From Moorella thermoacetica (lineage in GTDB: Bacteria; Bacillota; DSM-521; Neomoorellales; Neomoorellaceae), in assembly GCF_001267405.1 (NCBI RefSeq), contig NZ_CP012369.1:1266001-1330000 (forward strand): DNA of 64,000 nt, written 5' to 3'. Each line of letters starts with the position of its first letter. Positions within the stretch are counted from its first letter, which is position 1. Under the pieces are notes generated by a model. That model worked only from the letters and a program-made list of their open reading frames with translations, was not told where the DNA came from and did not search any database. This document shows, in pieces, positions 53,981 through 63,263 of this stretch. Both the position numbers and the translations under genes were made by a program.

Positions 53981-55192
53981 TTACCGGCCGAGCATTACCT
54001 TAACCTGGAGGGCGGTATACAGGTTAACCTGGACATCAATCCTGCGCAAGTCCTGGCCCAGGAGTTCTTCTATTTTTTTTAAACGATAGCGCAGGGTGTT
54101 GACGTGGATAAACATGTCCTCGGCCGCCCGGTTATGATCCCCGGAGGCATACAGGTAGGCAGCCAGGGTTTCCATGAGATTGGTATTATGCTTGGCATCA
54201 TATTTCTGGATTGCACCCAGGGTTTCTTCGTAATAGTCCTCCAGTTCCTGTTCCCCCTGGTTAAAGATCAGCCGCAGCACTCCGAGTTCATCAAAAAAGG
54301 TCAAAGTACCCCGGCGCCGCAGGAGGCGGCTGATCTCCAGAGCTACCTTGGCTTCCTGGTAGGCCCGGTAGAGATCGGTGACATCTTCGTAAAAGCGCCC
54401 TGCACCGGCGGAGAAGGTCCTGCCTTCCAGGTGAGCGGCAGTCGACTTTTGCAAGGATTTAATCAGCCCGGCAATTTTTCCTTTATTAACCCCTAATTCA
54501 TCTGTAACCACCGGTATCAAGAGGATTAGCTGGTCACCGCGATCAGCAAGGATAATCTCCGGCGCCTGGTGTTTCAGGTGATATTGCATTAACTGGCGCC
54601 ACCGTTCCCACAGGGTTTCGTCCCTTTCCTGCTGGGCCTGACGGTCCAGGGATAGGACCACCAGTAAATGGGGACGGGTTAAATCCCAGCCCCAGAGGCA
54701 ACCCCTGTTGACCATGGCTTCCCGGTTTGGTAGATTATTATAAAGAATATCCTGGATGAATTCATTCCGGTAACGCCTCTCGGTTTCCTGGGCTATGCGG
54801 GCCCGGGACATCTCAATCATGGCCGCCAGAGCGGCTGCTTTCAGGGGCTCCCGATAAGGGCGCCAGTCTTCGCCCACCTCCAGGAGAAAGAGGTAACCAT
54901 ACAGCGTAACCTCACCAATTGGGAGCATGAGAAAGGGGGTTCCAGTACCGGTCTTCTGTAAACGGCCGCGGTAAAACGCCCCCTCTACCGTCTCCCTGGG
55001 GAGTTCCACTAGCAGGTAGTCACCAAAGTGCAGGGTCTTACTCGGCAGCGCCTGGCTGGCGAGGATACGCAGGGTTAGGTCGCAGATTACAACCGGCCGC
55101 CCGCTAACCTCCGCCAGGTAGCGGGCAATGGAGACCAAGCCCTTGCCCGCAGCAGCCATTTCCAGAAAACGGCGCCATTTTTGTGGTTCCAT
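53981..55192 (-). CDS. PucR/CdaR-type transcriptional regulator
   Basis: A 403-residue regulator. The first 130 residues form a sensor-like region, residues about 150-290 a degenerate GGDEF-like (PucR-specific) domain with FSAGAGRFYEDVTDLYRAYQEA, and the C terminus a helix-turn-helix with NRAAEDMFIHVNTLRYRLKKIEELLGQDL near 355. ATG at 55192 follows GGTGAT; the frame is open upstream. It lies directly after the ferredoxin subunit of the second molybdoenzyme and probably controls that cluster. Confidence 0.9.
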   Translation of the reverse strand: MEPQKWRRFLEMAAAGKGLVSIARYLAEVSGRPVVICDLTLRILASQALPSKTLHFGDYLLVELPRETVEGAFYRGRLQKTGTGTPFLMLPIGEVTLYGYLFLLEVGEDWRPYREPLKAAALAAMIEMSRARIAQETERRYRNEFIQDILYNNLPNREAMVNRGCLWGWDLTRPHLLVVLSLDRQAQQERDETLWERWRQLMQYHLKHQAPEIILADRGDQLILLIPVVTDELGVNKGKIAGLIKSLQKSTAAHLEGRTFSAGAGRFYEDVTDLYRAYQEAKVALEISRLLRRRGTLTFFDELGVLRLIFNQGEQELEDYYEETLGAIQKYDAKHNTNLMETLAAYLYASGDHNRAAEDMFIHVNTLRYRLKKIEELLGQDLRRIDVQVNLYTALQVKVMLGR

Positions 55193-55217
55193 ACAAAAAT
55201 CACCGTTAATTTTTGTA

Positions 55218-55766
55218 TTAACCAACAAGAAAAAACCTTTCCTCTTCCTCCGGAGCCTTCAGGCGCAGGGTGGGTCTGGTGATGTTGACGTCAGCCAGTC
55301 CCGGTACCCACCTCTCTCCCAGTTCCTTGCCTTCATCTAGTTGTAAAACCTGCAGGGCTTTGACGGGACAGGCTTCAACGCAGGCCGGTGGCAGGCCATT
55401 ATCTATTCTCTCTACACAGAGGTCACACTTTTCGACTTTCCCTATTGTCAGGTTATAACGGGGCGCCCCGAAGGGGCAGGCGCGGACGCAACGGTTACAA
55501 CCGCTGCACCGCCCGCTGTTATGCAGGACGATGCCGTCCCGGCGCTTGTTGTAGGCGCGTGCGGGACATACCCGGAAGCACTCGGGGTTTTCACAATGAT
55601 TGCAGGCCAGGGAGAGATAATATTCCTGCCACCGGCCCTTGACCCGGCCAGCAAAAGCCTGCACCCGCCGCAGGGGAAACCCGGGACCCTTCCAGTTCTG
55701 GCAGGCCCCCTCACAGGCCCGGCAACCGATGCAACGGTTCAGGTCCAGGAAAAAACCGACTCGCAT
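55218..55766 (-). CDS. Four-cluster ferredoxin subunit (DmsB/NrfC type) of the second molybdoenzyme
   Basis: A 182-residue electron-transfer protein with four Cys clusters: CIGCRACEGAC near residue 12, CNHCENPECFRVC near 56, CSGCNRCVRAC near 88 and CDLCVERI with CVEACPVKA near 115-132. This is the usual [4Fe-4S] relay of DMSO-reductase-family enzymes. ATG follows GGAGGGGGG. It is 107 bases after the catalytic subunit gene. Confidence 0.94.
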   Translation of the reverse strand: MRVGFFLDLNRCIGCRACEGACQNWKGPGFPLRRVQAFAGRVKGRWQEYYLSLACNHCENPECFRVCPARAYNKRRDGIVLHNSGRCSGCNRCVRACPFGAPRYNLTIGKVEKCDLCVERIDNGLPPACVEACPVKALQVLQLDEGKELGERWVPGLADVNITRPTLRLKAPEEEERFFLVG

Positions 55767-55873
55767 CCCCTGTACCCCCCTCCGAAAATGCTTATCAAGT
55801 CATTGTGCTACCGGGTAGGACATGTTCCCTTCAGGCGCTGCGTGGTGACTACAGGAAACCTGCCCGCCAGTCT

Positions 55874-57910
55874 TTACGCCACCGGGGCGATATTGACAAA
55901 GGTGTCATAATAGGCCAAGCCAGGGCCGCTGCTGGTGATAGTTCCCATATCAGTGGCCAGGGGCGGGGTAAGGTCATTGATAACCTGGCCTCCGGGCAGG
56001 GGACGCTGGTGGCAGAGGATAGTTTGCGGTGGCACCAGTTCACTTATGACCACCGGGATTATAATCTCGCCCCACTCATTGTAAAGGCGGGCCTGGCTGC
56101 CGCTATGCAGGCCCTGCTCCCGGGCCAGCCGTGGATTAACCAGGGCCAGGGGTTCCGGTACATCACCAAGATTATAAAACTGGGAGTTCAGGCCGGCGCT
56201 GGTGTGGGGGGTCAGGAGACGGTAAGGGTAAGCCTCTGTACCCGCGGCTGCCGGCTGGTAAACCGGCAGTGATGGCAGGCCGGCTGCCGCCGCCCGGTCT
56301 GAATAGATTTCATACCGCCCGGAAGGAGTGGCGAACCGTCCCCCGGCCCAGGGATTGGCCGGTAGCTTTAATTCCCTGGGACCGTCCAGGAGATCACGGT
56401 AATGGTTTATTCCCAGCAACCGGTAAACCTCCGGGTTAAAAACCTGCTCCAGCCACTCTTCTTCCGTCCAACCGGAGGGAAAAGGACAACATCCCGGGCT
56501 GATTTGATTTAGAACCCTGGCCAGGTCACTCACCACCTGGATATCGGAACGGCATTCTCCCCCCGGAGAAACGGCCGGTTCATTGATTCCTATCCAGCGA
56601 TGCCAGTAGCTGGGAACAACGTCCCAGCTTTCCAAAAAGGTCGTCACTGGCAGGAAGACGTCGGCCGCCCGGGCCGTTTCGGTCAGGAACTGGCCACTTA
56701 AGACCACCAGATCCAGATTCGCTAGGGCCCGCTGCAATTCTTGCGTTGTGGCGTTTTGCGCCAGGGGATTGGCGTTTGCCAGAAGGGCCATTTTTACTGG
56801 CGGGCTGTCGGCTTCCTCCAGGCCCCGGGCCAGGTCATAAACTGGTATTTGCCTCTCACTGCCGGCAGGGCGCATCCACTCCGGCCAGGAGGTAGTAAAA
56901 AGCTCGCTTGCTACCGGGCTGGCATAATAAACACCGCCGCCTTCACGGCCCAGGTTTCCGGTCATGGCCGCCAGGGCGTTGATGGCCCGGATGTTCTGGC
57001 CACCGTTGATGTGGCGCTGCAGGCCTATGCCTATCCAGATGGCTGCAGGGTTGCCGGCAGCATATTCCTCCGCCAGGCGGGCCATTAGCTCTAGCGGTAC
57101 ACCAGTAGCTGCCACCAGCTCCCGGGGGTCCAGGCCAGCCAGATATTCCCGCCACTCCGGCCAACCCCGCACATAATTTTCCAGGTAGTAATTATCTACT
57201 AACCCTTTCTGCCATAGTTGGTGGGCCAATCCTAAAGCCAGGGCGCCGTCGCTGCCGGGTTTTATCTGAACATAGAAGTCGGCCCGGGCCGCCGTGGCTG
57301 TAAAAATAGGATCAATAACAACCAGGCGGGCACCCCTTTCCCGGGCCTCGTAGATATATTCCATCTGGTGGACTGCCGTCCAGGCCGGGTTGGCCCCCCA
57401 GAGCAAGAGGTAACCCGCCCGGGCCATGGCTGCCGGGTCGGGGTGGTTGTGGGCGCCGTAACCATAGACCATGGCGTCCAGCCCGGCGCTCCAGCACAGG
57501 GACCCTGACGCTACAGTCACCTCTCCCAGGCTGCGGGCCAGCCAGTTCCATGCCTGGTGCAGGAGACCTATGTTACCCGAATTGCTGTAAAAGAAGACTG
57601 GCAAAAAGGAACCCCAACGACCCTTTAACTCCAGCATTTTGCCGGCAATGAGGGTCATGGCTTCGTCCCAGCCTATCCGGCGCCAGTTGCCTGAACCCCG
57701 GGGCTCCTGCCGTAAAGGGTAAAGTACCCGGGCTGGATGATGGAAAATATCCAGGTAGCTGTAGCCGAAACGGCAGAGGTGTCCCCGGCTGTAACCATGG
57801 GCCGGATCGCCGGCTAGTTCCTTGATTTTTCCCCCTTCTACCATGGAAATAAGGCCACAGGTGCTGTAACAATTCCGCGGGCAGATATGGCGATAAAACT
57901 TTGCCGCCAT
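55874..57910 (-). CDS. Molybdopterin oxidoreductase, DMSO reductase family, substrate unknown
   Basis: A 678-residue catalytic subunit. The N-terminal cluster motif is CPRNCYSTC near residue 10, with the fourth cysteine in GHLCRFGYS near 46. SGSLCWSAG near 137 lies where the Mo ligand is expected, suggesting cysteine. Later blocks are LLLWGANPAWTAVHQ near 168, GGQNIRAINALAAMTGNLGREGGG near 303, and the C-terminal cofactor domain (ATPSGRYEIYS near 555). There is no Tat signal, so it should be cytoplasmic. It shares one base with the upstream ferredoxin gene stop (TAATG). Not close to dmsA in sequence. Confidence 0.92.
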   Translation of the reverse strand: MAAKFYRHICPRNCYSTCGLISMVEGGKIKELAGDPAHGYSRGHLCRFGYSYLDIFHHPARVLYPLRQEPRGSGNWRRIGWDEAMTLIAGKMLELKGRWGSFLPVFFYSNSGNIGLLHQAWNWLARSLGEVTVASGSLCWSAGLDAMVYGYGAHNHPDPAAMARAGYLLLWGANPAWTAVHQMEYIYEARERGARLVVIDPIFTATAARADFYVQIKPGSDGALALGLAHQLWQKGLVDNYYLENYVRGWPEWREYLAGLDPRELVAATGVPLELMARLAEEYAAGNPAAIWIGIGLQRHINGGQNIRAINALAAMTGNLGREGGGVYYASPVASELFTTSWPEWMRPAGSERQIPVYDLARGLEEADSPPVKMALLANANPLAQNATTQELQRALANLDLVVLSGQFLTETARAADVFLPVTTFLESWDVVPSYWHRWIGINEPAVSPGGECRSDIQVVSDLARVLNQISPGCCPFPSGWTEEEWLEQVFNPEVYRLLGINHYRDLLDGPRELKLPANPWAGGRFATPSGRYEIYSDRAAAAGLPSLPVYQPAAAGTEAYPYRLLTPHTSAGLNSQFYNLGDVPEPLALVNPRLAREQGLHSGSQARLYNEWGEIIIPVVISELVPPQTILCHQRPLPGGQVINDLTPPLATDMGTITSSGPGLAYYDTFVNIAPVA

Positions 57911-59061
57911 TAAGCCCCGCCCCTTCTGGCTGCCACGCCGGGGAGCTCACGGCTTAAGGTGCAGCGCAGGCATTCCATTGCTGTAGCGCCGGCCTGGAAG
58001 GTTTCTCCACAGCTGGCGCACCGGTGATTTGTGACGATAGCCAGGGTGCAGGTTGCCCCGGCTGCCATGGCCTCCAGAGGCAGGTCCTCTCCCCAGGCCA
58101 GGCTGTGCTGGGGGCATACCGCCAGGCAAAGGCCGCAGTGGTTGCAGCGGGATGGGTTAAACCTCAACTCCCCTTCCGTCAACTCCAGGGCCCCGGTCGG
58201 GCACAGCCGGCTGCAGATATTGCAGAGGTAACAGGGACCGGTTACTTTCAGGGCAGCCAGGGGCAAGCGGGCCGTTGCCGGGTAACCCCCTGCCGGCCTG
58301 GCCTCCTCCAGGGCCTGCTGCAGGATAAGGGCCCGTGACCTGGCATTCACAGCCTGGGGAGATTGGGAGAGCGGGGTAATTTCTACTCCAGGAATTTTGA
58401 TCTTGCATACCAGGGAGCGGAAGAATTCGCGTCGGCCCATGACCGCCGGGACCGGGCCACCGGCCCTGCCAGTTGCACCACCATGAGCCGGGGCTGGCTT
58501 GAGATACCCTCCCCGGATCAGGCGCTCCCCGGGCAAACCCATAGCCCCCAGGGCCTGCTGGGCCCAGGCGAAAGAAGAGCGGAAGAGTCGCTCTCCCTTG
58601 TCCCCCCAGGGGCAGCCGGCACACTCTTCCGGGAGGTAGCGAAAACCTACTTGCCCCCTGACAGCCAGGGCGAGGATTACCTCCGGAGCGACGGCCCCCA
58701 GGCAGGAAGCTATTATCCAGCCATCCCGCCGGTGGTCTGCCAGTCCCCGGTTGCAGGCAAAGAGGGCTTTGCCGGTGGCGACTATACTCTCCCGCCCCCG
58801 GGCCAGGAAAAAGGAGTGGGTCCGCTCTGGATCCTCCAGGGCCCCCACAGGACAGGCTACAGCGCAGAGGCCACAACGCTGGCAATCCTTTATCCCGGGC
58901 CGGTCGTTACCCAGGTCAACACCCTTTACCGGGCAGACTTCCTGGCACCGCCGGCAAGTTACCCGGGGTGACTTCCCCCTGATACAGGCATCTCCCTGCA
59001 CTCGTACCTGTCCCAATCCCGTCAGGGTAGCGGCGATAGTCTCCAGATCCAGTTTCCCCAC
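57910..59061 (-). CDS. Polyferredoxin-type iron-sulfur protein
   Basis: A 383-residue Cys-rich protein. CRRCQEVCPVKG (about 36) and CQRCGLCAVACPVGA (about 60) form one pair of clusters; CAGCPWGDKG lies near 150; CYLCNICSRLCPTGA (about 278) and CNHCGLCLAVCPQH (about 307) form another pair; CASCG with CLRC near 350-370 looks like a zinc ribbon. GRREFFRSL near 210 is a recurrent Fe-S protein motif. GTG start follows a G-rich run. It is the first gene of the second molybdoenzyme cluster and likely brings electrons to it. Confidence 0.88.
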   Translation of the reverse strand: MGKLDLETIAATLTGLGQVRVQGDACIRGKSPRVTCRRCQEVCPVKGVDLGNDRPGIKDCQRCGLCAVACPVGALEDPERTHSFFLARGRESIVATGKALFACNRGLADHRRDGWIIASCLGAVAPEVILALAVRGQVGFRYLPEECAGCPWGDKGERLFRSSFAWAQQALGAMGLPGERLIRGGYLKPAPAHGGATGRAGGPVPAVMGRREFFRSLVCKIKIPGVEITPLSQSPQAVNARSRALILQQALEEARPAGGYPATARLPLAALKVTGPCYLCNICSRLCPTGALELTEGELRFNPSRCNHCGLCLAVCPQHSLAWGEDLPLEAMAAGATCTLAIVTNHRCASCGETFQAGATAMECLRCTLSRELPGVAARRGGA

Positions 59062-59072
59062 CCCCCTGCTTT

Positions 59073-59103
59073 GTATAAAAGCGAGCTTTTAACGCCCGCT
59101 TTT
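59073..59103 (-). terminator. Probable terminator after dmsC
   Basis: AAAAGCG (59097-59103 complement) pairs with CGCTTTT (59077-59083 complement) with a long loop that can also pair internally. The tail is TTTTAT on the minus strand. It separates dmsABC from the second cluster. Confidence 0.5.
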
Positions 59104-59191
59104 AACTATTAATTAATATTATCGTACTTTCAGGTCCAGCGGTCAAGGCAACTGTCGACCCGCGCCCGCTTAACCTGAAACCTCCTTGACC

Positions 59192-60043
59192 TTAGAACTG
59201 GCCGATTGTAATACTGACGCCGGTGGCATAGAAAAGATAGCGGCTGGCAAGTTCGGCCAGGACGAGGAGCGCCAGGGCACCATAGAGCCATTGTCCTGTC
59301 AGGAGCGACCCCTTTTCGCCGTATGCCCGCAGGGCCAGGAAGGTAAAGACGATCCCCCCGAGCACTGCCAGGGCCTGGCTAAAGATCAGTACTGGTGCCG
59401 CCCCCAGGAGTAAGCGGGCCGTTTCTTGGGCCGCCACGGGACCGGCACTCAAACTAGCCAGGTAGGGGGGCAGGCTTAAAAGCTGCAAGGCCACGCCGAT
59501 GACCGTCAGGATGCCCGTTATTTTTAGCATGCCTTGCTGGCCTTCTTGCCGGTTCCGGTAGGCCAGGACGGCGTAGAGGATGGCCCCCAGCACCAGGGCC
59601 GTAGTGTAAAAGACTAGATGGGTATAGGCTGTCTCCCATGCCGGCAGGATGGTGTGGACATATATGTTGGCCATACTGATAAGGGCCAGGATGCCGCAAA
59701 AGCCCGCCAGCCAGCCTGAAATCGCTTTAACCCCTTCGCCGGCCTGGGTCCGCAGTTCTAAATAATAATTCACCAGCCACAGGACGAAGAAACTTGCTGA
59801 GAAAAAGATCTCCCGGCTTAGCCATGAAGTCTTCAGGTTAAAGATGGCCCGTGGCGCTCCGAGGGGACTGCCCAGGTGTCCCAGAGAGACCACCATGCTG
59901 GCCGCCATGAGAATGCCCACCCACAGGAGAACCGGCTTAAGCCCTTCCCTCTGCTTCAAGTTCAATGCCTGGGCGACGACCATTAACCCTACGCTCATCT
60001 GAGCCAGTAAGGTAAAAAGCACCAGCGCCCATTCTTTACCCAT
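59192..60043 (-). CDS. dmsC: DMSO reductase-type membrane anchor subunit
   Basis: A 283-residue membrane protein with about eight hydrophobic segments. SLGHLGSPLGAPRAIFNLKTSW near residue 53, followed by LSREIFF, is the DmsC signature for quinol interaction. It anchors DmsAB and passes electrons from menaquinol. ATG follows GGGAGGAG, 18 bases after dmsB. Confidence 0.94.
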   Translation of the reverse strand: MGKEWALVLFTLLAQMSVGLMVVAQALNLKQREGLKPVLLWVGILMAASMVVSLGHLGSPLGAPRAIFNLKTSWLSREIFFSASFFVLWLVNYYLELRTQAGEGVKAISGWLAGFCGILALISMANIYVHTILPAWETAYTHLVFYTTALVLGAILYAVLAYRNRQEGQQGMLKITGILTVIGVALQLLSLPPYLASLSAGPVAAQETARLLLGAAPVLIFSQALAVLGGIVFTFLALRAYGEKGSLLTGQWLYGALALLVLAELASRYLFYATGVSITIGQF

Positions 60044-60061
60044 CAGCTTCTCCTCCCTTTT

Positions 60062-60649
60062 CTATTTCCCCAGGGCTGCATCCCGGTGGGGAGTTATTAA
60101 AATTGAAGGTTTAGTAGTGTTGGGGTCAGGCAGGCCTTTAATCTGGTTGGTACCGCCGTATTTCTTTTTGAGCTCGTCCAGGGGGCCGAAATCCAGTACC
60201 CGCATGGGACAGGCGGCTACGCACGCCGGTTGTTCCCCTTTGGCCAGGAGATCGCGGCAGAAGTCGCACTTCCCTACCTTACCGATCTGGGGGTTATACT
60301 GGGGCGCCCCGTAGGGGCAGCTCCAGACGCAGTAGCGGCAGCCGATACATTTATTCTGGTCGACGAAGACGATACCGTCCTCGGGTCGCTTTTGCATGGC
60401 CCCGGTGGGACAGTTCTTAACACAGGGCGGGTCCTGGCAGTGGTTACAGCTCAAAGAGATCCAGTAGGCATAGACGTCGGCTCTAAAGGCATTATTGCCG
60501 GTTTCCGTATAACCGCCCCCGGCAATCTCACGGACACGCCTGAATAGCTGCCCTACCTCCAGGTCGTTTTTATCCTTACAGGCTATCTGGCAGGTAAAGC
60601 AGCCGATGCAGCGGTCCTGCTGTACATGAAAACCTAGTTGACCGGCCAT
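60062..60649 (-). CDS. dmsB: DMSO reductase-type iron-sulfur subunit
   Basis: A 195-residue four-cluster ferredoxin: CIGCFTCQIAC near residue 15, CNHCQDPPCVKNC near 70, CIGCRYCVWSC near 99, and CDFCRDLL with CVAACPMRV near 125-145. It relays electrons between DmsC and DmsA. ATG follows GGAGGAG, about 60 bases after dmsA. Confidence 0.95.
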   Translation of the reverse strand: MAGQLGFHVQQDRCIGCFTCQIACKDKNDLEVGQLFRRVREIAGGGYTETGNNAFRADVYAYWISLSCNHCQDPPCVKNCPTGAMQKRPEDGIVFVDQNKCIGCRYCVWSCPYGAPQYNPQIGKVGKCDFCRDLLAKGEQPACVAACPMRVLDFGPLDELKKKYGGTNQIKGLPDPNTTKPSILITPHRDAALGK

Positions 60650-60712
60650 ATTTTTCTCCTCCGTTCTCTTTCTTACCTCTCCCGGTACCGCCAGGGAGGC
60701 AGGGCCTGCCCT

Positions 60713-63112
60713 TTAAGCTTTAGCCACCTGCACAAGGTTGGTATGCTGGGGGTTGCCGTGGGCCAGGGGCGTGGGATGATATTTGGTCAGGGTGTTGATG
60801 CAGCCCCGCTGGTCCACGCCGTTACTATCCGGTGTCCACCAGGCACCCTGGGGGATGGCCACCACCCCGGGCATAATCCGTGGCGTTACCTTTACCGGGA
60901 TTATTAGCTCCCCGCGGTCATTGAAAACCCGCGCTTTATCGCCGTCCTTCAGGCCTCGTTCGGCGGCATCCCGGGGGTTAATCCACATCTCCTGCGGGGA
61001 TGCCTCTTCCAGCCAGGGCACGTTGTCAAAGGTTGAATGAACCCGTCGCTTGTAGTGGGGTCCGATACACTGCAGGGGATATTTAGCCCGCAGGGGGTCC
61101 TGGGGACCTTCCCAGGCCGGGATATACTTGGGGATGGCCGGGATTTCCTTGGGGTTGTTCATAGCCCACAAGCGCGTTGAAAAAATTTCGATCTTACCCG
61201 AAGGTGTCTGAAAGGGATTGTTGGCCGGGTCCTTAATCTGTTTTTCATAGGCTACAATGGGGTCTTTGGGTGCTATTTTGTAGATACCCTTACGCCGGAA
61301 CTCCTCAAAGCTTGGGAAGTTGGGGTCCTTTTGCCGGGCAACGTTAACTGCTTCCCGCAGCCAATCCTGCTCGCTTTTACCCTCGGTGTACTGGTCGCCA
61401 AAGCCCAGGCGTTTGGCCAGCTCGCTACAAACATCATAAAGGCTGCGGCACTCGTACATGGGGTCAACAACTTTCTGGTGATAAATGGCATAACCGATAC
61501 CAGAAGCGAAGGTAACAATGTCTTCCCGCTCGAAGTGGGTTACATCCGGCAGCAGGATATCGGCAAACCTGGCACTGGGCGTCATGAAGACATCATGAAC
61601 AAGGATGAACTCACATTTCTTCTCATCGGCCAGGATTTTAGCAGTCTTATTAATATCCGAGTGCTGGTTAATAAGGGTGTTACCGCCGTAATTCCATATC
61701 ATCTTGATATCCGTCGAAAGCTTATCTACGCCCTTGACCCCATCGGCGGCAGTCAGTTCATGGCCGCGTTCAATAGCCTCCGGCCACATAAAGCAAGGGA
61801 TCGAAGCTTTAACAGGGTTTTGCCCGGCCGGCATCCAGCCAACTACTACCCCGTGCCCGCCGTTACGGAGGCCGGGTCCGCCGCCGCGAATGCCGATATT
61901 ACCTGTCATTGCCGCCAGGACTGGCAGGCCCCGTACTGGTTGTTCACCGTAGGCATGGCGTTGCCAGCCAAAGCCCTGCAGGAGACAGCATGGTTTTATG
62001 CTGGCAATCTGCCGGGCGAGTTTGATAATGGTGTCCCGGGGTACACCGGTGATGGCTTCCGCCCATTCCGGCGTTTTGGGAGTTTTATCTTCGCCCTGAC
62101 CCAGGACATAGCTCTTGTAGGAGTTGCCGGGCGGGATACCAGGAGGCATATGCTCCTCGTCGAAACCCAGGCAGTACTTATCCAGGAAGGCCTGGTCATG
62201 GAGATTTTCATTAATCATTACATAGGCCAGGGCGTCAATGAGGGCGTTATCCGTAGTCGGTCGAATGGGAATCCATTCGTCGGCCAGGGTCACGGCCGTG
62301 TCGGTATAACGGGGATCGACAACAATTACCCGCGCCCCCTTCTCCTTGGCCAGGCGCAGGTAATAATGGCCGTTGGCCCCGCCCAGGCGAGTCTCGCCAG
62401 GGTTATCGGCAAAGAGAACGATAAGTTTGGAGTTTAAAAGGTCATCGGGGCTGTTACCTTCTACCGTACCAAAGGTATATGGAGCGGCATAACTGAAACA
62501 GGCCGAGCTATAGGTGTTGTAATACCCCAGGTATCCACCGAACATATTGAGGAAACATGGCAGGGCGCCACCAAAGGCCGGCGTAATCCAGGACTGGCTG
62601 ACCTGGCCATAAACGCCGGTAGCATAATTGATATAGATCGCTTCGTTACCATAGTTGCTTTTGATTCGCTGTAGCTCTCTGGCAATAGTATCCAGAGCCT
62701 CATCCCAGGAGATCCTTTCAAATTTGCCTTCTCCCCGTTTACCTACCCGCTTCATGGGGTATTTTAACCGGTCGGGGTGATAGAGGCGTTTCCTCTGGGA
62801 ACGTCCCCTCAGGCAAGCGCGGACCTGGGGGAAATCGGGGCTGTCGTTTCCCTCCTGATCAGGGGAAAACCAGGTTACCACCCCGTCTTTAACATGGGCA
62901 TACAGGGGACAGCGACCACCACAGTTATGCACGCAACTGGTGGGGATAATAGTTTCCCCGGTCGCACCGGTAGCACCGCTGGCGACGGCCCCGGCCTTTT
63001 TCTCCCACATCAATGTCGTCAGGGCTGCGACCCCACCGGCAGCAGCCGCGCTAAGGGTTAAAAACTTACGCCTGGAGATGGGCTTGAGCCACAGTTTGGT
63101 GTCCTCAGCCAT
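60713..63112 (-). CDS. dmsA: DMSO reductase-type molybdopterin catalytic subunit, Tat-exported
   Basis: A 799-residue catalytic subunit. A twin-arginine signal (SRRKFLTLSA) spans residues 13-40. The N-terminal cluster motif CVHNCGGRCPLY is near 57, with the fourth cysteine in VRACLRGRSQR near 94. NTYSSACFSYAAPYTFG near 200 holds the likely serine Mo ligand, and GNSPDDLLNSK follows as in E. coli DmsA. AAMTGNIGIRGGGPG near 405 and the C-terminal cofactor domain are intact. ATG follows AAAAGGAGGAAAGG. Substrate is probably DMSO or a related S- or N-oxide; the sequence alone does not settle it. Confidence 0.94.
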   Translation of the reverse strand: MAEDTKLWLKPISRRKFLTLSAAAAGGVAALTTLMWEKKAGAVASGATGATGETIIPTSCVHNCGGRCPLYAHVKDGVVTWFSPDQEGNDSPDFPQVRACLRGRSQRKRLYHPDRLKYPMKRVGKRGEGKFERISWDEALDTIARELQRIKSNYGNEAIYINYATGVYGQVSQSWITPAFGGALPCFLNMFGGYLGYYNTYSSACFSYAAPYTFGTVEGNSPDDLLNSKLIVLFADNPGETRLGGANGHYYLRLAKEKGARVIVVDPRYTDTAVTLADEWIPIRPTTDNALIDALAYVMINENLHDQAFLDKYCLGFDEEHMPPGIPPGNSYKSYVLGQGEDKTPKTPEWAEAITGVPRDTIIKLARQIASIKPCCLLQGFGWQRHAYGEQPVRGLPVLAAMTGNIGIRGGGPGLRNGGHGVVVGWMPAGQNPVKASIPCFMWPEAIERGHELTAADGVKGVDKLSTDIKMIWNYGGNTLINQHSDINKTAKILADEKKCEFILVHDVFMTPSARFADILLPDVTHFEREDIVTFASGIGYAIYHQKVVDPMYECRSLYDVCSELAKRLGFGDQYTEGKSEQDWLREAVNVARQKDPNFPSFEEFRRKGIYKIAPKDPIVAYEKQIKDPANNPFQTPSGKIEIFSTRLWAMNNPKEIPAIPKYIPAWEGPQDPLRAKYPLQCIGPHYKRRVHSTFDNVPWLEEASPQEMWINPRDAAERGLKDGDKARVFNDRGELIIPVKVTPRIMPGVVAIPQGAWWTPDSNGVDQRGCINTLTKYHPTPLAHGNPQHTNLVQVAKA

Positions 63113-63263
63113 ACTGCCTTTCCTCCTTTTTTAAACTGCGTTAACAATCACAGCGTAGGACCATATATTCTTTCAGCCACGCTTCTTTCCCTTTGGCCTG
63201 GGCACCAAAATTTCACCCCCCTTCTGTCCAACCGGAGAGGAGCCGCCTGTCCGGTCCTTAAAG

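Noticed and set aside
61331-62437. 368-codon plus-strand frame inside dmsA
   Set aside because: Antisense to the catalytic core of dmsA; composition is that of a shadow frame.
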